A stretch of 64,000 bases of DNA from Maratus speciosus (lineage: Eukaryota > Arthropoda > Arachnida > Araneae > Salticidae). This document shows, piece by piece, positions 21,241 through 33,599 of the stretch (the first letter of the stretch is position 1; each line of letters starts with the position of its first letter). The stretch spans positions 21,276,918-21,340,917 of the forward strand of contig OZ010798.1 of the NCBI GenBank assembly GCA_963932465.1, in the 5' to 3' direction. A program made the translations under genes and the position numbers. The notes under the pieces were generated by a model. The model was not told the origin of the DNA, ran no database searches, and worked only from the letters and a program-made list of their open reading frames with translations.

Positions 21241-24200
21241 TTTCAGGGACAGAGTACTTCTATTCATAAAATGCTGAAAGAATTCCCTGACACCAGAATT
21301 TACAAACAAATTTATTTGAAAATAAGTAAAAGCACGTATTTAATAAATTATTTAATTAACACATTATGGGATGTATTTATATAATGTTATCAACTTTTTG
21401 GTAATTTTGGACCCCTCCCCCCCCCTTACGATATCATACGTTATCATCTCTCGACCCCCCGGCAATGATATCGTTATCAATGTCTAAAAATTCTTTTGAG
21501 ATTTGGAGTGATATACAAATATCGTTACATTTATTTTTCGCATAAGGAAGAGAAGTGAATAAAGTATCATTTTATGTATGACATAACTTTATATCAAATT
21601 AAATAACACTTAAAAGAAATAGTTACTATTTAAAAGAATTTAATAATACCCTTTTTAAACATAATGCATTCAACAGTCATAATGTGTTCTTGCACTTGAG
21701 GGGGGGGGGGGGGCAGAATTTGTTATCAACAAAGCAGACATACAAAATTCTTTCTCTTTTATTTACTAGTTAACACAAAGTATCATTTCAAACGCACTTA
21801 GCTTACGGTTTCTCGAACCGCTGATTATATATGCATAAGCATATGACTCAAAAATAAGAATGCCAAAAGTTCGGGTATTATATGTTTTGGAATTGAATAA
21901 TTTTATAATCATTTAAAGATTTTAATACTAACTTTGCATTCTCATAAAAATAGATAACAGACTAAAAAAAGATAACATACAATTTTAGTGCAAAGATCAA
22001 GTTACAAATAAAAAAAGAAAATTTTGGTTGGCTGAAAAATGATATGGATATCAAAAGGATTAAAATTACGAGGTAAAATAATGAACAGCCACCCTTCAAT
22101 GGGTTAATGCAGCAGTCCTGCATTAAGAATTGTTGACTGTACAAAACTGCTAAATGTGTGGAATGAATTTGATTACAGATTAGGTGTTCGTAGTGTTACG
22201 AATGGTTCGCACATCGAACATTTGTAACTGAAAAAAGAAAAACTTAGAATGTTCTTCTTTATTTTCATATATCACTTATTATAATATATGTAATAGTTTT
22301 GAAAATATTAAATTTTGTAATCGGATGATTCTTTCCTGGTAATCCTGTATTTCGATAACGTCATATTTTTACTTTTTTTCTAACGAATAATACAAGAAAG
22401 TATTCTAATCGAAAACATTTTCTACTGCCACTGACGGTTTTCGTCGGATTTACACGTTTCATTGATCAGAGATAATGAAAAACATGTTTCTACACAATGT
22501 CTATCTGCGTGCATATTTGTGTATACGTCCGTGTCCTCTTTGTACCTTCAAAAAGTGTTTGAAGTTATGCATAAAAATAAACATAATTTCATATATATGT
22601 TTTCAGCTATGGTCAACAGATCCCAGTTGAATTTGAGGGTATGCCACAGGAAAGAGGCACTGTAATATCTATTTTCATTGCTGTGTCATCGGAAAGTGCA
22701 CCAAGTTATGTCTAAAATAGTACCAAATTTCGTATATATGTTTTTAACTATCGACGTCAGGCCTTAAATCAAAGAAATATTTATTATAAACAAAAATATA
22801 TTCAATAACTAAGGGCTCTGGATTAAAAGAGGTTCACAACAATTTGAGCTCAAAATAGTTTGTAAGCACATGTAATAAAAAATGAGTCCAGACATTACGC
22901 CACTGAATCAATGTCACATCAGAGTCAATAACACTTTCTCAAGTTTTTATCGTGAGAGAAAAATAGCTTTCTCTTCTATTCAGTTTCGCAGTATGATCTT
23001 TTTCTCTGCTCTGGGTGAAATCACTATACTGTATTCATCGTTAAATCGCTTCTCTTTTCTCGCTGCTAATCTAGACAAATCAGTTCTCGTTCTCCCTTCC
23101 TTGACTGGAAGTGTAAGGCCTTGCCGGCTCACTGAACTAAAAATTCGGCAATCCTGGGTGAGGGCTGAATATAAAATCTACCTCAGAGCTATGACTCAGA
23201 GCCTCAAAACAAATTGGAACCTCAAATTCCTCAAAAGTCATATTACATTATGCATACGTCGTTATGTATACGTCGTTTTACATTATGCATATTCGTCCTA
23301 TTAAATAGAGAAAATTAATTTCATGGCAAAAGTTCATTGATAAAACAAATTCCTCACCAAAAGCTTCTTAGAATATACCCTTGCATTCCTTTATATCATC
23401 TCGGCATTTTCGCAGAGATTAATGGCTATTTTTCCTAGCCACTTAAATCCCTGGTACATGATGCCACTAACAAGTTTCACTGACACAGGATGAAAGAGAA
23501 TATCGTGAACTCATGATTCCAAAGTTTCAATTTAAAGTCGTAGGAATCTCCGAATGGTCTTCGACAAGTTGAAAGAAGGGTTTCTCCGCCCTACACATTG
23601 AGGTAGCTTTCACTATAGTGCCTACTGAAATGATTGTTGATGGCCGATTTAATGTTTTTAAGCTTTGCGGCATATTTCTGGCCATTTCTGAAATTTAAAG
23701 AAGAGTCGATTTTACATTAGTTTTCCTAAGTTAGTTTCTGAGCAGTATGCAAGGTTTTTAAGTGAAATATTGTACATTTTTTACAATTTGTATCAGATAT
23801 AAGAAAGTTTTGGGATTTGCACATCCGACTAGTTTTTACAGAAATAAAACAATAACAACGATAGTAACTGATGAAACAATATTTATAAATTAGTCGTAAA
23901 ATTATTATTCTTCATTGACGATACTGCTAGGAAATTTATTGTTCTAAAATGTACAGTGGTAGAAGAAAAAACGATACAACCCCCTCATACACACACAATA
24001 TGCCTAAAAGTGAATTTGACAATGTATCCGAAAATTCAAAGTTTGGATTTGTAAACAGCCTTACCTCTAAACGACATTTTAAGGATGATTTTTACATTAT
24101 GCATATTCCCTATTAAATAGAGAAAATTAATTTCATGGCAAAAGTTCATTGATAAACATCATTAACGTATTGAACTTTATTACGAAAATTCTATGTATAT

Positions 24201-24597
24201 TCAATGTATTCAATCTCTCTTGAGTTACCCACGATACCAAAAATGCTCCTTTATTTTCATAAGCTTAAAAAAATTAACAGATTTAAAGAAGCATTTTTAA
24301 AAGAAAAGTTTCTTTTGCTATTTGTAATTTCAAAACGTTTCCCAGTAGTTTCTCTGGTGTATTGATCCATTTTCAAAAACTAGTATTCTCACGTCATACA
24401 TATATTTATTCTAAAATAGTCATTTTCTTGATCGACGAACGTACTTAGTTATTAATGTAACATGAACCCCATTCTGTAGCTCTTGGAAGTAAAAATTCTT
24501 TTCCGTGGCTGAAAATGTTTACTTAAGAATCGATACCATTCAAAAACTGACATTTCTTATTGATGCCAGATTGAAAAACTGATTAATAGATTGTACA

Positions 24598-24599
<2 letters not shown>
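21241..24599. other. Intergenic DNA between the two gene copies, part 1
   Basis: No supported gene. It contains C- and G-rich short runs (21414-21427, 21700-21713) and part of the TTAACGCTTTCAGGGACAGAG repeat at 21235. A ~70-bp direct repeat (TTACATTATGCATATTC plus the following ATAGAGAAAATTAATTTC) occurs at about 23278 and 24090. The 140-codon open frame at 22882-23304 shows no domain, codon pattern or splice context that supports it. Confidence 0.5.
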
Positions 24600-24601
<2 letters not shown>

Positions 24602-24644
<43 letters not shown>

Positions 24645-24646
24645 TA
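24602..24646. repeat. (TA)n(GA)n microsatellite
   Basis: About 13 TA units followed directly by about eight AG units. Confidence 0.95.
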
Positions 24647-24667
24647 AATATATTTATTATACATACA

Positions 24668-25890
24668 ATAGGGGGCTCTGCTCCCTGCAAGTTACGCTCG
24701 CCAACCCCCGTTCAGACACTGCTGAATCTAAAAGCACGTTAATCTGATCGGTTTTAAAAAGATTACAGAAGATTGAATTATACTGAAAAAACCTTTAGCG
24801 AACTCCCTGTAAACGGGTTTCCATTCAGTTCTCTTTGATTGCAAAAATTTAAGGCAGAATCAGTTGCTGTTAAGAATTCCAATGGTTGTTTTCATGTTTC
24901 GTTAAAGAAGATCAGTTAAACATTTGAAAAGAAGCTAAAATAAAATGAATTATGAAAACAGAGTCTTTGTCTCCCGGTATTTTTTAACAGCGTTATAAAA
25001 AGATTGACATAATACAATTTACCACAATTACTAAAATTTGCTGCTTTAACCACTTCAAGGGGGGTGGATCATTTTTGGACCACTTAATTTTAATTCTTAA
25101 ATGCCACATTGGCACCAGAATATTGGGATGAAATTTTTTCTTTTATTAAGTAAGTGAACAAAAGCATTTCTGTATTTCGAAATTTGTTTGTAAATTCCGG
25201 TGCCATTCACTGACTTCAAGATTTTACGAATAGAAGTATCTTGCCCCTGAAAGGGTTAAACGCATATTAATGTATTTATTATTTTAAAGTTTCCTTTCTC
25301 TTTTAATATTCACGTGTAAATGCAATTTTCAAGACATAGTTTTCAATATTATCCTGCTTTTAACACGTACTCATATAATAGTAATTTTAAAGTTTTTTTT
25401 CTCGTTTTATATAGTCCCGTGTAAATAAACTTTTAATCGTTACGAAATATTATTCTTTGCGCTGTTTTTAGAATTGAAAACAATCTCTATAATAATAGCC
25501 TAAGTCATGTGACTATCATCAACAGTTCCAGGCGGATTCCTTCGCTTTTTATATTCCAGACGGCCATTTTGTACTGTAATGTTAGCCAGACACAGGTGTG
25601 ATAAGTCGCCAAATATTATTCTATCGCCATTATTTCATTTATATTATAATAGTCCAAGTCATGTAATTGCCATAAACAACGGGCTGATCCCTTCGCTTTT
25701 CATAAGAAAGGTTTCCATTTTGATTAAATAATCAAAATTATTTTTTTTCGAATAAAACAACATAAAAGTTGCCATGATCGCAAAGAATTCCTGTTACTTT
25801 CATGTTTGCCGGGTGCAAATCTCGCCATTAGCTTTTTTTTTTTTTTTTAACTCGCCAATTAGCGTTTTTTTATTTTTCGAGTGGCCGATT
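24668..25890 (-). mobile_element. Helitron-like block, copy 1
   Basis: On the minus strand the block ends GGGAGCAGAGCCCCCTAT, a GC hairpin followed by CTAT. The homologous block at 55320-56226 ends in the same hairpin followed by CTAG. The two blocks share anchors such as CGTTCAGACAC, GGGTTTCCATTCAG, AAGTCATGTGACTATCATCA and GTGCAAATCTCGCCA in opposite orientations, with small rearrangements. A GC hairpin next to CTAG recalls the Helitron 3' terminus, but I find no Rep/helicase coding and cannot locate the 5' TC end. Confidence 0.45.
25046..25258. mobile_element. TTAA-type MITE nested in the Helitron-like block
   Basis: The right end CCCCTGAAAGGGTTAA mirrors the left end TTTAACCACTTCAAGGGG. 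The interior matches the repeats at 3407-3617 and 21235, including GTTTGTAAATTCCGGTGCCA. The homologous block at 55900 lacks it. Confidence 0.55.
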
Positions 25891-25896
25891 AAAACA

Positions 25897-26193
25897 GTAC
25901 TACTTGGTTATCCCATCGACCAAAAATCTGTCACCAAACTGTAAGATTAAATGCCAATAAGGGTTGATCGTAAATGTCACATTCACTTGACTTTCAGGAA
26001 GTTACACGTGTTTACGCAATCAAGCGACTTTTATTTCGATGTTTTATTTATATTTTTATTAATGTTATACTAATTTATTTGTTCTTTCGTTATTTAAAAT
26101 AAAAATTATGTCAATTTGTGCCATTTGGCGAGTGGTTTGGCGATTTATATAATTTGGCGAAAATGATCGACGGGATAACTAAGTAGTACCAGT
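25897..26193. mobile_element. MITE family D, copy 1 (GTACTACTTAGTTATCCC ends)
   Basis: Starts GTACTACTTGGTTATCCCAT and ends GGGATAACTAAGTAGTAC, a clear inverted repeat. A second, ~80% similar copy in inverse orientation is at 54848-55134. It has ATTTGGCG/CGCCAAAT motifs inside. No coding. Confidence 0.85.
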
Positions 26194-26710
26194 AACCCTT
26201 AAATGCCTGATTTTTCAAAAATCAATATAATAATGTTTTTCGGCTTTCCTTTTTTAAATAAATCATGGGAAAAATACTTAAAAAATTCATATTTTGTTTT
26301 AAGTATGGTTTACGGCTAAAAAACAGTTTTTTACTAATCGGCAATACTGGTCTTCAATTGAATAAATAATTTTCCTTGATAAAATTCTGTAATATTAAAC
26401 ACTCAAAAATTTTACGAACTATAATAAGAAATAAATTTTACTTGCGCACTGCAGATCAAAATAGGGTATTTCGCAAGCTTCCAAACAAAACAAAATAAAA
26501 CATGTAGCAACAATTGAAAAAATAAATGTATCTTTATTCTTAAACAGTACAAGTGTTGCCATCTGCATGTTGAAAATAGATTTAATAATATTTTCAGAAT
26601 GTATTTTATTGGCAACATTAGGCATTATAGCTTCAATATTATTCTAATAGTATTTTAGAGCCAAAATTGGGTATGTTGCCGAAAAGCAACACCCGGCTTT
26701 TAGAGGTTAA
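26192..26710. mobile_element. Possible piggyBac-type MITE
   Basis: Left GTAACCCTTAAATGCCTGA; right CCGGCTTTTAGAGGTTAA. The ends are imperfect inverted repeats beside a TTAA-like site. Two overlapping 68-codon minus-strand frames inside it are not supported as genes. Confidence 0.5.
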
Positions 26711-26850
26711 AATATTGCTTTGAAGTTGAAATTAAATGTCATGATTTGTTGCATTATTTCACAGATGTCATATACCGGGTTTGGCGTGATTTTTTTTTAC
26801 GACAATTTGGCGAAAACCTTGTTTTCGAATTACACAAAATTATTTTCCCT
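26711..26850 (-). mobile_element. Further Helitron-like homology
   Basis: The block TTGCTTTGAAGTTGAAATTA through GGTTTGGCGTGATTTTT matches 55140-55300 in opposite orientation. The Helitron-like family or its host repeat therefore extends past the nested elements. Confidence 0.5.
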
Positions 26851-27210
26851 TTCACAAATTTGAAAAGAACGCTCCCATAGGTTAACATTAGCTTGCGAGT
26901 TTCTTTGTATTTCACACATATATGCATTTTTGTATGAAACGACAAACAAAATCTTCATTTGGAGGCCCCCATCGCCTTCCGAATTGGCGCCATGGCCACA
27001 TGCCCCCTCTGTACCCCCTAGTTTCGGCCCTGTACTCACGTTTTATTGCGTAAAACATGATATGTCGTGATTTAAAGTGCATTATTAATTTTTATTACTT
27101 GCTATTTATCAGTTTGGAAATCTGCGATTTAAAATAATGCATAGATTGAGATATCATCTCAGGATGAAATGCAAAAAGCCTTGAATCTTTTTAAAAATTT
27201 TCCGTATATA

Positions 27211-27386
27211 CAGTAAACTCTCTGTAAGGCGGACTCTGAGTAAGACGGAAATCTGTCTAACTCGGAAAGATTTTCAAGTCCCTGCGAATCCATAGAAATA
27301 GAGTAAAATTTGTCTAAGGCGGAATATTGTCTACTACGGAAAATTTTCTCGGTCCCGATCGATTCCGCCTTAGACAGAGTTTAATG
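27211..27386. mobile_element. pogo/Tigger-type MITE
   Basis: CAGTAAACTCTCTGTAAGGC at the left is mirrored by CCGCCTTAGACAGAGTTTA at the right. A 'CAGTAAACTC-CTAAGGCGGA' end is typical of pogo/Tigger-like TIRs. Internal units GACGGAAATCTGTCTAA repeat the end sequence. Related fragments lie at 29340-29410. Confidence 0.7.
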
Positions 27387-28347
27387 TACTCGTGTATAGG
27401 TCGACTCGTGTATAAGTAGACCCCTTCCCCAATTCTTAAGCAAAATTTTGAAAAAAAAATTGAATTTTCGTGTATAAGTCGAACCACATTTCTGGTAGTA
27501 TGAAGACTCGTGTATAAGTTGACCGCCCCCCCCCCCCCCTCCCCAATTCTTAAAAAAAATTTTGAAAAAATTTGAATTTTCATGAATAAGTCGAACCACA
27601 TTTCTGGTAGTATGAAGACTCGTGTATAAGTCGACCCCCCCCCCCCCCCATTTCTTAAACAACATTTTGAAAAAAAATTGAATTTTCGTGTATAAGTCGA
27701 ACCACATTTCTGGTAGCATGTTGAAAAATGATTTGTAATCGATGATTAAAAAAAATAATAAATTTTCATTAAATTAGTAAACTTTTTTACGTTTCTAATC
27801 AGAATTATTTTTTATTCAATGTTTTAAGACTGTATAACTTAGTAAAACCGAAGAATCTTAAAATATTTTGAGACCTATTCACATCCATTCAATGATACTT
27901 AAAAAGAAAAAAATATTTCAAAAATCATTCAAGCCTTATTTCCTAGGGTAAACCACTTCTTAGACTGCTAAAATAAAGTACTTATTTCTATTCTAGGACT
28001 TTTAAGAGAGATTTATAGAAGCATTCTCAAGTTGAACATTTTTTTAAAAAGGGGATTAAAATGTTGAAAGGTATGCCCCTGTATTGAAGGGAATTCTGTC
28101 CAAGGAGAAAATGGGTGCAGTAAAATTACAGGTACATTATTGTTGAGCTTCTTTTTTGTCAGTCGCAGGGAAATGATCACTGTCCGCTTTTATCTCTCAT
28201 GTGATTACTTAAAAGACTTGCCCATTCGCCGATTATCTGCAATTATTATTATTTTTTTTTACTACTTCGTGTATAAGTCGACCCCCATTTTCAACTCCCA
28301 AATTTTGTTTAAAATTCTTCGACTTATACACGCGTATATACCGTACT
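27387..28347. mobile_element. TIR element with GTGTATAAGTCGAC ends
   Basis: The left end CTCGTGTATAGGTCGACTC and the right end TCGACTTATACACGCGTATA followed by TACCGTA are inverted repeats. The inner GTCGACCCCC block is mirrored near 28280. TA lies at both borders, so a Tc1/pogo-type non-autonomous element is likely. The left part has expanded into a tandem array. The remaining interior is AT-rich and not coding. Confidence 0.6.
27400..27722. repeat. ~110-bp tandem repeat, three copies, with C tracts
   Basis: TTTCTGGTAGTATGAAGACTC recurs at about 27490, 27601 and (as TTTCTGGTAGCATG) 27708. Each unit holds GTGTATAAGTCGACC, a C tract of up to about 20, and AAAATTTTGAAAAA. Long minus-strand frames over the array are products of the repeat. 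Confidence 0.85.
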
Positions 28348-28372
28348 TAAATTCGATAGATTGAAAACGCTG

Positions 28373-28799
28373 TTAAGCTGTTTCTCAAATCCAAAAGGTC
28401 AACTACCTGACATAAGTTTTAATTTATTTTTGTTCGGAAACGCCTGAAATTAGAAGGTGTTTTTATTCAGAAACGATATCATCGAACTGTTTTTTGCGTT
28501 TTCTTGTAAACGCATTGGATCTTTCAGAAAATACTGTCAAAGTGGGCATTTTGAACCGAACTTCCGAACGAAAGAAGAAAATCCAGTCAATAAGGGGAGA
28601 AAAATGCTGTGTCACCTGATCAAAATCGCTTCTAACTCAATAGCTAATTTATTGATTAAAAATTGGAAAAAATAGTTCGATTCCAAATCGCTTCCATGGT
28701 CAGGCTTTCCAATTTTATATCTTTCCCTTAAAAAATGAATTTGTAAATGTGTCAAAACGTTTTGTGCTTGTTGAGCAGAACAGTTGAGAATAGCCTTAA
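28373..28799 (+). mobile_element. TTAA MITE family A, copy 3
   Basis: TTAA at both ends, TIRs GCTGTTTCTCAA and TTGAGAATAGCC. Full-length and in plus orientation. It forms an inverted pair with the copy 118 bp to its right. Confidence 0.88.
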
Positions 28800-28916
28800 A
28801 TAATTTTAAATTTGCTGTATACTTCGGTTTTATTTACTATTTACTGAGATACCGTTTAGAAGATAATTTTCAGTATTCCGTTTATGAAAATGCGATATAA
28901 CCGTGGAATTATAATT

Positions 28917-29345
28917 TTAAGGCTGTTCTCAACTGCTCTGCTCAACAAGCGCAAAACGTTTTGACATATTTACAAATTCATTTTTTAACGGAAAGATATA
29001 AAATTGGAAAGCCTGGCCATGGAAGCGATTTGGATTTGAACTGTTTTTTCCGTTTTTTGATCAATCAATTACCTATTGAGTTATAAGCGAATTCGACCAC
29101 GTGACAAACACGTTTTTTGCCCGCTCTTGAATGCTCTTTCTTCCTTCGCGAGGAAATTCGGTTCAAAATGCCCACTTTGACTCTATTTTCTGAAAGATCT
29201 ATTGCGTTTGCAAAAAAAAAAATGGAAAAAACATCTCGATGACATAGTTTCTGAATAGTTCTGAACCAGATATGCATTTTCGAACAAAAATAAATTAAAA
29301 CTTATGTCAGAAATTTGCCCTTTTGGATTTGAGACCACCCTGTAA
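28917..29345 (-). mobile_element. TTAA MITE family A, copy 4
   Basis: TTAA plus GGCTGTTCTCAA at the left. The right end is decayed (TTTGAGACCACCCTGTAAG). Opposite orientation to copy 3. Confidence 0.85.
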
Positions 29346-30883
29346 GACGAAAACCTGCCTAAAAAGAAAATTTTCCTAGTCCCATGTGATTCCACCTTAG
29401 CAGGTTTGATCGCATAATGTTTGCGTATGATAAAAATTTATATTGCTATGTGATAAAAACCTGTTTAAAGTGGAATTTTCCCAGTTGTTTGTGATTCCAT
29501 CTTAGAAACTTTTAAAGTAACTCAGCCCCTTCCGAAGTGATAAGTCTAGATACGCCACTGGCGTAGAGAAAAAAAAAAGAGGAGGGGATGCTAGGGCCCC
29601 TATAAAATGGGGGTCCACAAGCTACTATACATTTTATACATGTGGAATGATCAAGGGCGGATCCAGCTGACCATTTAGAGGGGGAACATGGATTCCCCCC
29701 CCCCTTTTTATTTATTTTTATTTTTTATTTTTTTTCTCTTTGTGGGAAGGTGTTGATGGGGATCACATCTCTTTATAAGATATATTTACATTGAAAGCTT
29801 TCCAATATCCAAAACTACTTTTCTGATACATTCGCGAAATCATTTTCATTCGTAAATACAAAAAAATTGCATTAATATTGTAAAAATATAAAATTTACCG
29901 ATTTTGTTCAGATACAGTCGTACCCGCTTAAACGAATATTGACGGCTACTCTTTAGGCGGCTTTGGTTCCGACAAATTGTATTCGATTAATTATTCGAAT
30001 CAACAGGGAAACATTTGCATGACATTAATCTATTGCGCTATGGTAGAATAACACATATGTAACAAAATAAATAAGAAGGAAATAATATAAAAAAAAATCC
30101 CTGCCGGCTCGGGCCTACAGGCGGAGGTAGATTTCGAAATTAAGTACTAAATTCACCAACAAAACTTAAATCAGGATTAAAGATAAACCCAGTTCCTTTG
30201 CTAAGAATGAGCTCTAAAGAGCTAAACATTTTGTGAAAATTCTAATATACACACACGCATGTATATGGAATAGGTTTAAAAATGGCTAAATCAAATTCAG
30301 AGAACCTCAAAGTGTTAAATTATGTTAATATTTCCACACTCGGGTTTTTATCATGTTTTAATACGTTTCTTCAAACTCAATGACGTTACATATTCACCTT
30401 TTGTGGTCCATTATATTTTCAATATGACGCAATATTTTGTTGTTTTTTTTAATTCGTCAAACTATTTATTTCATTTTGAATTTTCATGCAGAAATCTTGC
30501 TCGAGAAAACTTATGACGTAATATTCAATTTGTTTTCAATTCGTCAAACTGTTTATCTAATTTAATTTTTCACGTGAAAACATTGCATTAGAAAAGCAAT
30601 TGTTGTGGTGAGAATTTTATTGCTTTTTTTTTAATTGTTGGCAACAGCTATAACGAAAAATATTTATTTATTCCTGCCATTGTTGTGTAAAAGCTGGTTT
30701 TATCAGAATCATGTTAAGACGGTATTCAAAATTTTAAACCTTCCCCATTCCCATTCCCTTGGACCGATTTTGCTCATTTTCAATCCCCGCCGAGAAATTA
30801 GCCATCTTAAAGTTGTTGGCGAGTTTGAAGACGTTCCGTGCATAATTGCGACTTTTATCGTGCGGATAAAATTTAGTACATAC

Positions 30884-30928
<45 letters not shown>

Positions 30929-31566
30929 TTTTAGGTGGGGGTGGTTTTGGGTTCCTGGGGTCATGTAATGAAAAGTTATGAAGGAATTTTTCAAAAGTCG
31001 CACCATGGTAACGACTGTAATAGGTAGTATTTCTTACGAAATCTACCTAAAAAAGAAGACAAAAATAGATAGCATGAAAGACAAATGTTACGGGATCATT
31101 TTGTAAGATTCTTTGCTTTTATCGAAAAATAGAAAAAACTATTTAATCACAGACAGTGTCCAACTGGCCCACCGGACAGCGAGGCATCATATAGTTTCTC
31201 AATAAGTGCACTTGCAAATGTCAGATTAAAAAGAATTGACGAATATATCAGAAATTACCTAATTTGGATTTGAGTGGAGCTTTAAAGAGGAAGATTCGGG
31301 GGGAAAAATTAAAGAATTTAATATACATTTCATTAAAAAAAATTATCTTTAGACTATACATATATTCTTTTGTGTTCAGAGAGGGATCATGGACCCCGCG
31401 ACCTCCCCCTTGGATCCGCCATTTCAATGGATTCTTTTTTGGATCTTTTAAAGTTTAAATTCAGACACATTACTCACAACAATTTACAAGTTTATTCTGA
31501 TTTAAAACAATCATTTTAAAGATCCGTAGCTATAAATAAGATTCTCAAGGAAAATTCCATGTAAAA
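29346..31566. other. Intergenic DNA with element fragments
   Basis: Fragments seen are a pogo-like end near 29345-29410, a CAGTCGTACCCGCTTAA pogo-type end near 29926, and a (CATA)n(TA)n microsatellite at 30876-30923. A candidate inverted pair GGGCGGATCCAG (29655) / TTGGATCCGCC (31410) could bound a ~1.75-kb element. No gene is supported. Confidence 0.4.
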
Positions 31567-31997
31567 TTAAGGCTGTTCTCAAATCCAAAAGGGCAACTTT
31601 ATGACATAAGTTTTAATTCATTTTTGTTCGGAAATGCATGAAACCAGCAGGTGTTGTTGTTCAGAAACTGTGTCATCAAACTGTGTTTTCAGTTTTTTTT
31701 TTTTTTTTTTTTTTTTGCAAACGCAATAGATTATTCAGAAAAGAGTGTCAAAGTGGAAGTTTTGAGCCAAATTTCCGCCGAATAGTTAATTGAAAAACGT
31801 CTTTGTGACGTGATCAAAATCGCTTCTAACTCAATAGGTAATTGATGGATCAAAAAATGGAAAACACACTTACTTCGATTCCAAATCGCTTCGAGAGTCA
31901 AGCCTTCCATTTTTATATCTTTCCTTTAAAAAATGACTTTATAAATGTGTCAAAACGTTTTTCGCTTGTTAAGCAGAGTAGTTGAGAACAGCCCTAG
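31567..31997 (+). mobile_element. TTAA MITE family A, copy 5
   Basis: Left TTAA plus GGCTGTTCTCAA; right TTGAGAACAGCCCTAG, where TTAA has mutated. It contains a T tract of about 30 and a short internal deletion near 31780. Confidence 0.85.
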
Positions 31998-32147
31998 ACA
32001 CACTCTCTCTCTCTTTCACTCACTCCCTTACTCCCACTCTCACACTCAAGAAACCACATCTGGTGCAAAAAAATGAAGAGAAACAAGACAAATACTATTG
32101 TATATTTTATTCTATTGCAGGAGGATTGGTGATAACTATTACAAAAA

Positions 32148-32371
32148 ATGTTTGGTTTTAATATTGGTGTATTTCCGAAGCCGATCACAAAACGGGAAAC
32201 TTCGAAAATGACCGGAGAATGTGATTCTTTTTTGTGTTCTTGTGATGATGTGGAGGGCCGGTTAAACTATTGTGCTCCCCTTTTGACTTATGGAGGCGGT
32301 CTGAAACAACGGAACAATCTGGAGAAGAACTTCTTCGTTTTCCGGAACCTCTTCTTTTTCTGTAAAAATAA

Positions 32372-32375
<4 letters not shown>
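32148..32375 (+). other. Unassigned open frame upstream of an AAT tract
   Basis: An open frame begins MFGFNIGVFPKPITKRET, includes SFLCSCDD and LTYGGGLKQ, and then runs into the AAT microsatellite as poly-Asn. It is less AT-rich than its surroundings, and TCTATTGCAGGAGG just upstream resembles a splice acceptor. It could be a fragment of an exon or of an unknown repeat; I cannot choose. No domain is recognised. Confidence 0.2.

Positions 32376-32428
<53 letters not shown>
32374..32428. repeat. (AAT)n microsatellite
   Basis: About 17 AAT/AAC triplets. Confidence 0.95.
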
Positions 32429-32525
32429 TAACCTATATATATATTAAGCTATCGTTCGTGGCACAGAAATCGCGATTATTTGTTAATTGTTTAATAGCAA
32501 CGCGCGAATGAAACGCATCTCGTTG

Positions 32526-32835
32526 GTTATTGAACAGCATTTGATGCATCTCCATACCTATAAGGGGGGCTTACCATAGGGAGGACCCTGTTATGCCGCC
32601 AAATACCGCCAAGTTTGTGGCCAACTTGGCGATACATCGCCCAATTTGTCAACCAAAATGAGTCGCCAAATGTGACACGAAATCGGCGATACCTCTGCTA
32701 TTTCGCCAAATTCCCGTAGATTTCTATTGTAAACCAATAGAGTTTACTTGCTTACAGAAAATCAACCAATTGAGATATTGTAATTCAACAAAACTAATAT
32801 TAGCTTAAGGGATTATATTAATTATATTTAAGGGA
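32526..32835 (+). repeat. Interspersed repeat G, copy 1
   Basis: The sequence from GGTTATTGAACAGCATTTGA through CTAATATTAGCTTAAGGGA is repeated in the same orientation at 42679-42975. The interior is rich in CGCCAA and TTGGCG motifs. Ends were not resolved, so the element type is unknown. Confidence 0.8.
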
Positions 32836-33599
32836 GTTCAAGTAAATGAAATTATGAATAACAGTAACACGATACAATGTTTAACATGCTTTCCCAAACA
32901 TAAATTTTAAGGGTGTCCGGGGCTAAAAATTCTAAAAAAAAATATAATTTTTGTTTATTGGCTTTAAAAAAATACTGAGTTTTTAGCATTAAATGCCGCA
33001 AACTGCATGCTTTTATCTTCATTAGATCCAGAGATATAGCACCTTTTACCTTGAGAAGCGATGCATCAGCTACCCTCTGACGAGAAATTTAACTTCATTT
33101 ATCTCAGAATAAATTTTTTCGCGATTTGTCAACTTTAAAAGAATATATCTCAAGTTCCTTGCAAGATATACGTATGAAATTTTCAACACAGATTTTATGC
33201 TAAATTTCCAACAAATTGTCTTTAGGACTTTTAATTTTGAGTGATAATTGTGAAAATAGGCTCATTAATACAAAACTCACTCATAAAAAAACTTCATTTG
33301 TTTATTTAAATTTTTTTAAATAAAATTCATATTTAATATTTTAAGAAATCCTGAAGACACATTAAAATGACACATTTGCTGTACACAAAAGTGTAAAAAT
33401 TTTGTAAATCTAGAAAGTACTTCCAGATTTATATAAAAAATTAAATATGTTTAAAATTTTAAAATTTAATTTTTTTAATTATTTAAAAATTTTCAGATTT
33501 TTTTTACATGCAATATTTGTATTATATTAAAACATATTCCAGAAAAACATTTCATAACAAAATCTCTATAAATAAGTTAGTTAATAAAGTAGTTAAGTG

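Noticed and set aside
22882..23304. 140-codon plus-strand open frame
   Set aside because: No domain, no splice or start support, and its 3' part includes a short direct repeat also found at 24090. In 64 kb such a frame can arise by chance.
27314..27719. Two long overlapping minus-strand frames with Gly runs
   Set aside because: They are translations of the 110-bp tandem repeat and its C tracts, not genes.
30635..31006. Overlapping frames on both strands ending in IYIY or starting near it
   Set aside because: They run into the (CATA)n(TA)n microsatellite; no coding support.
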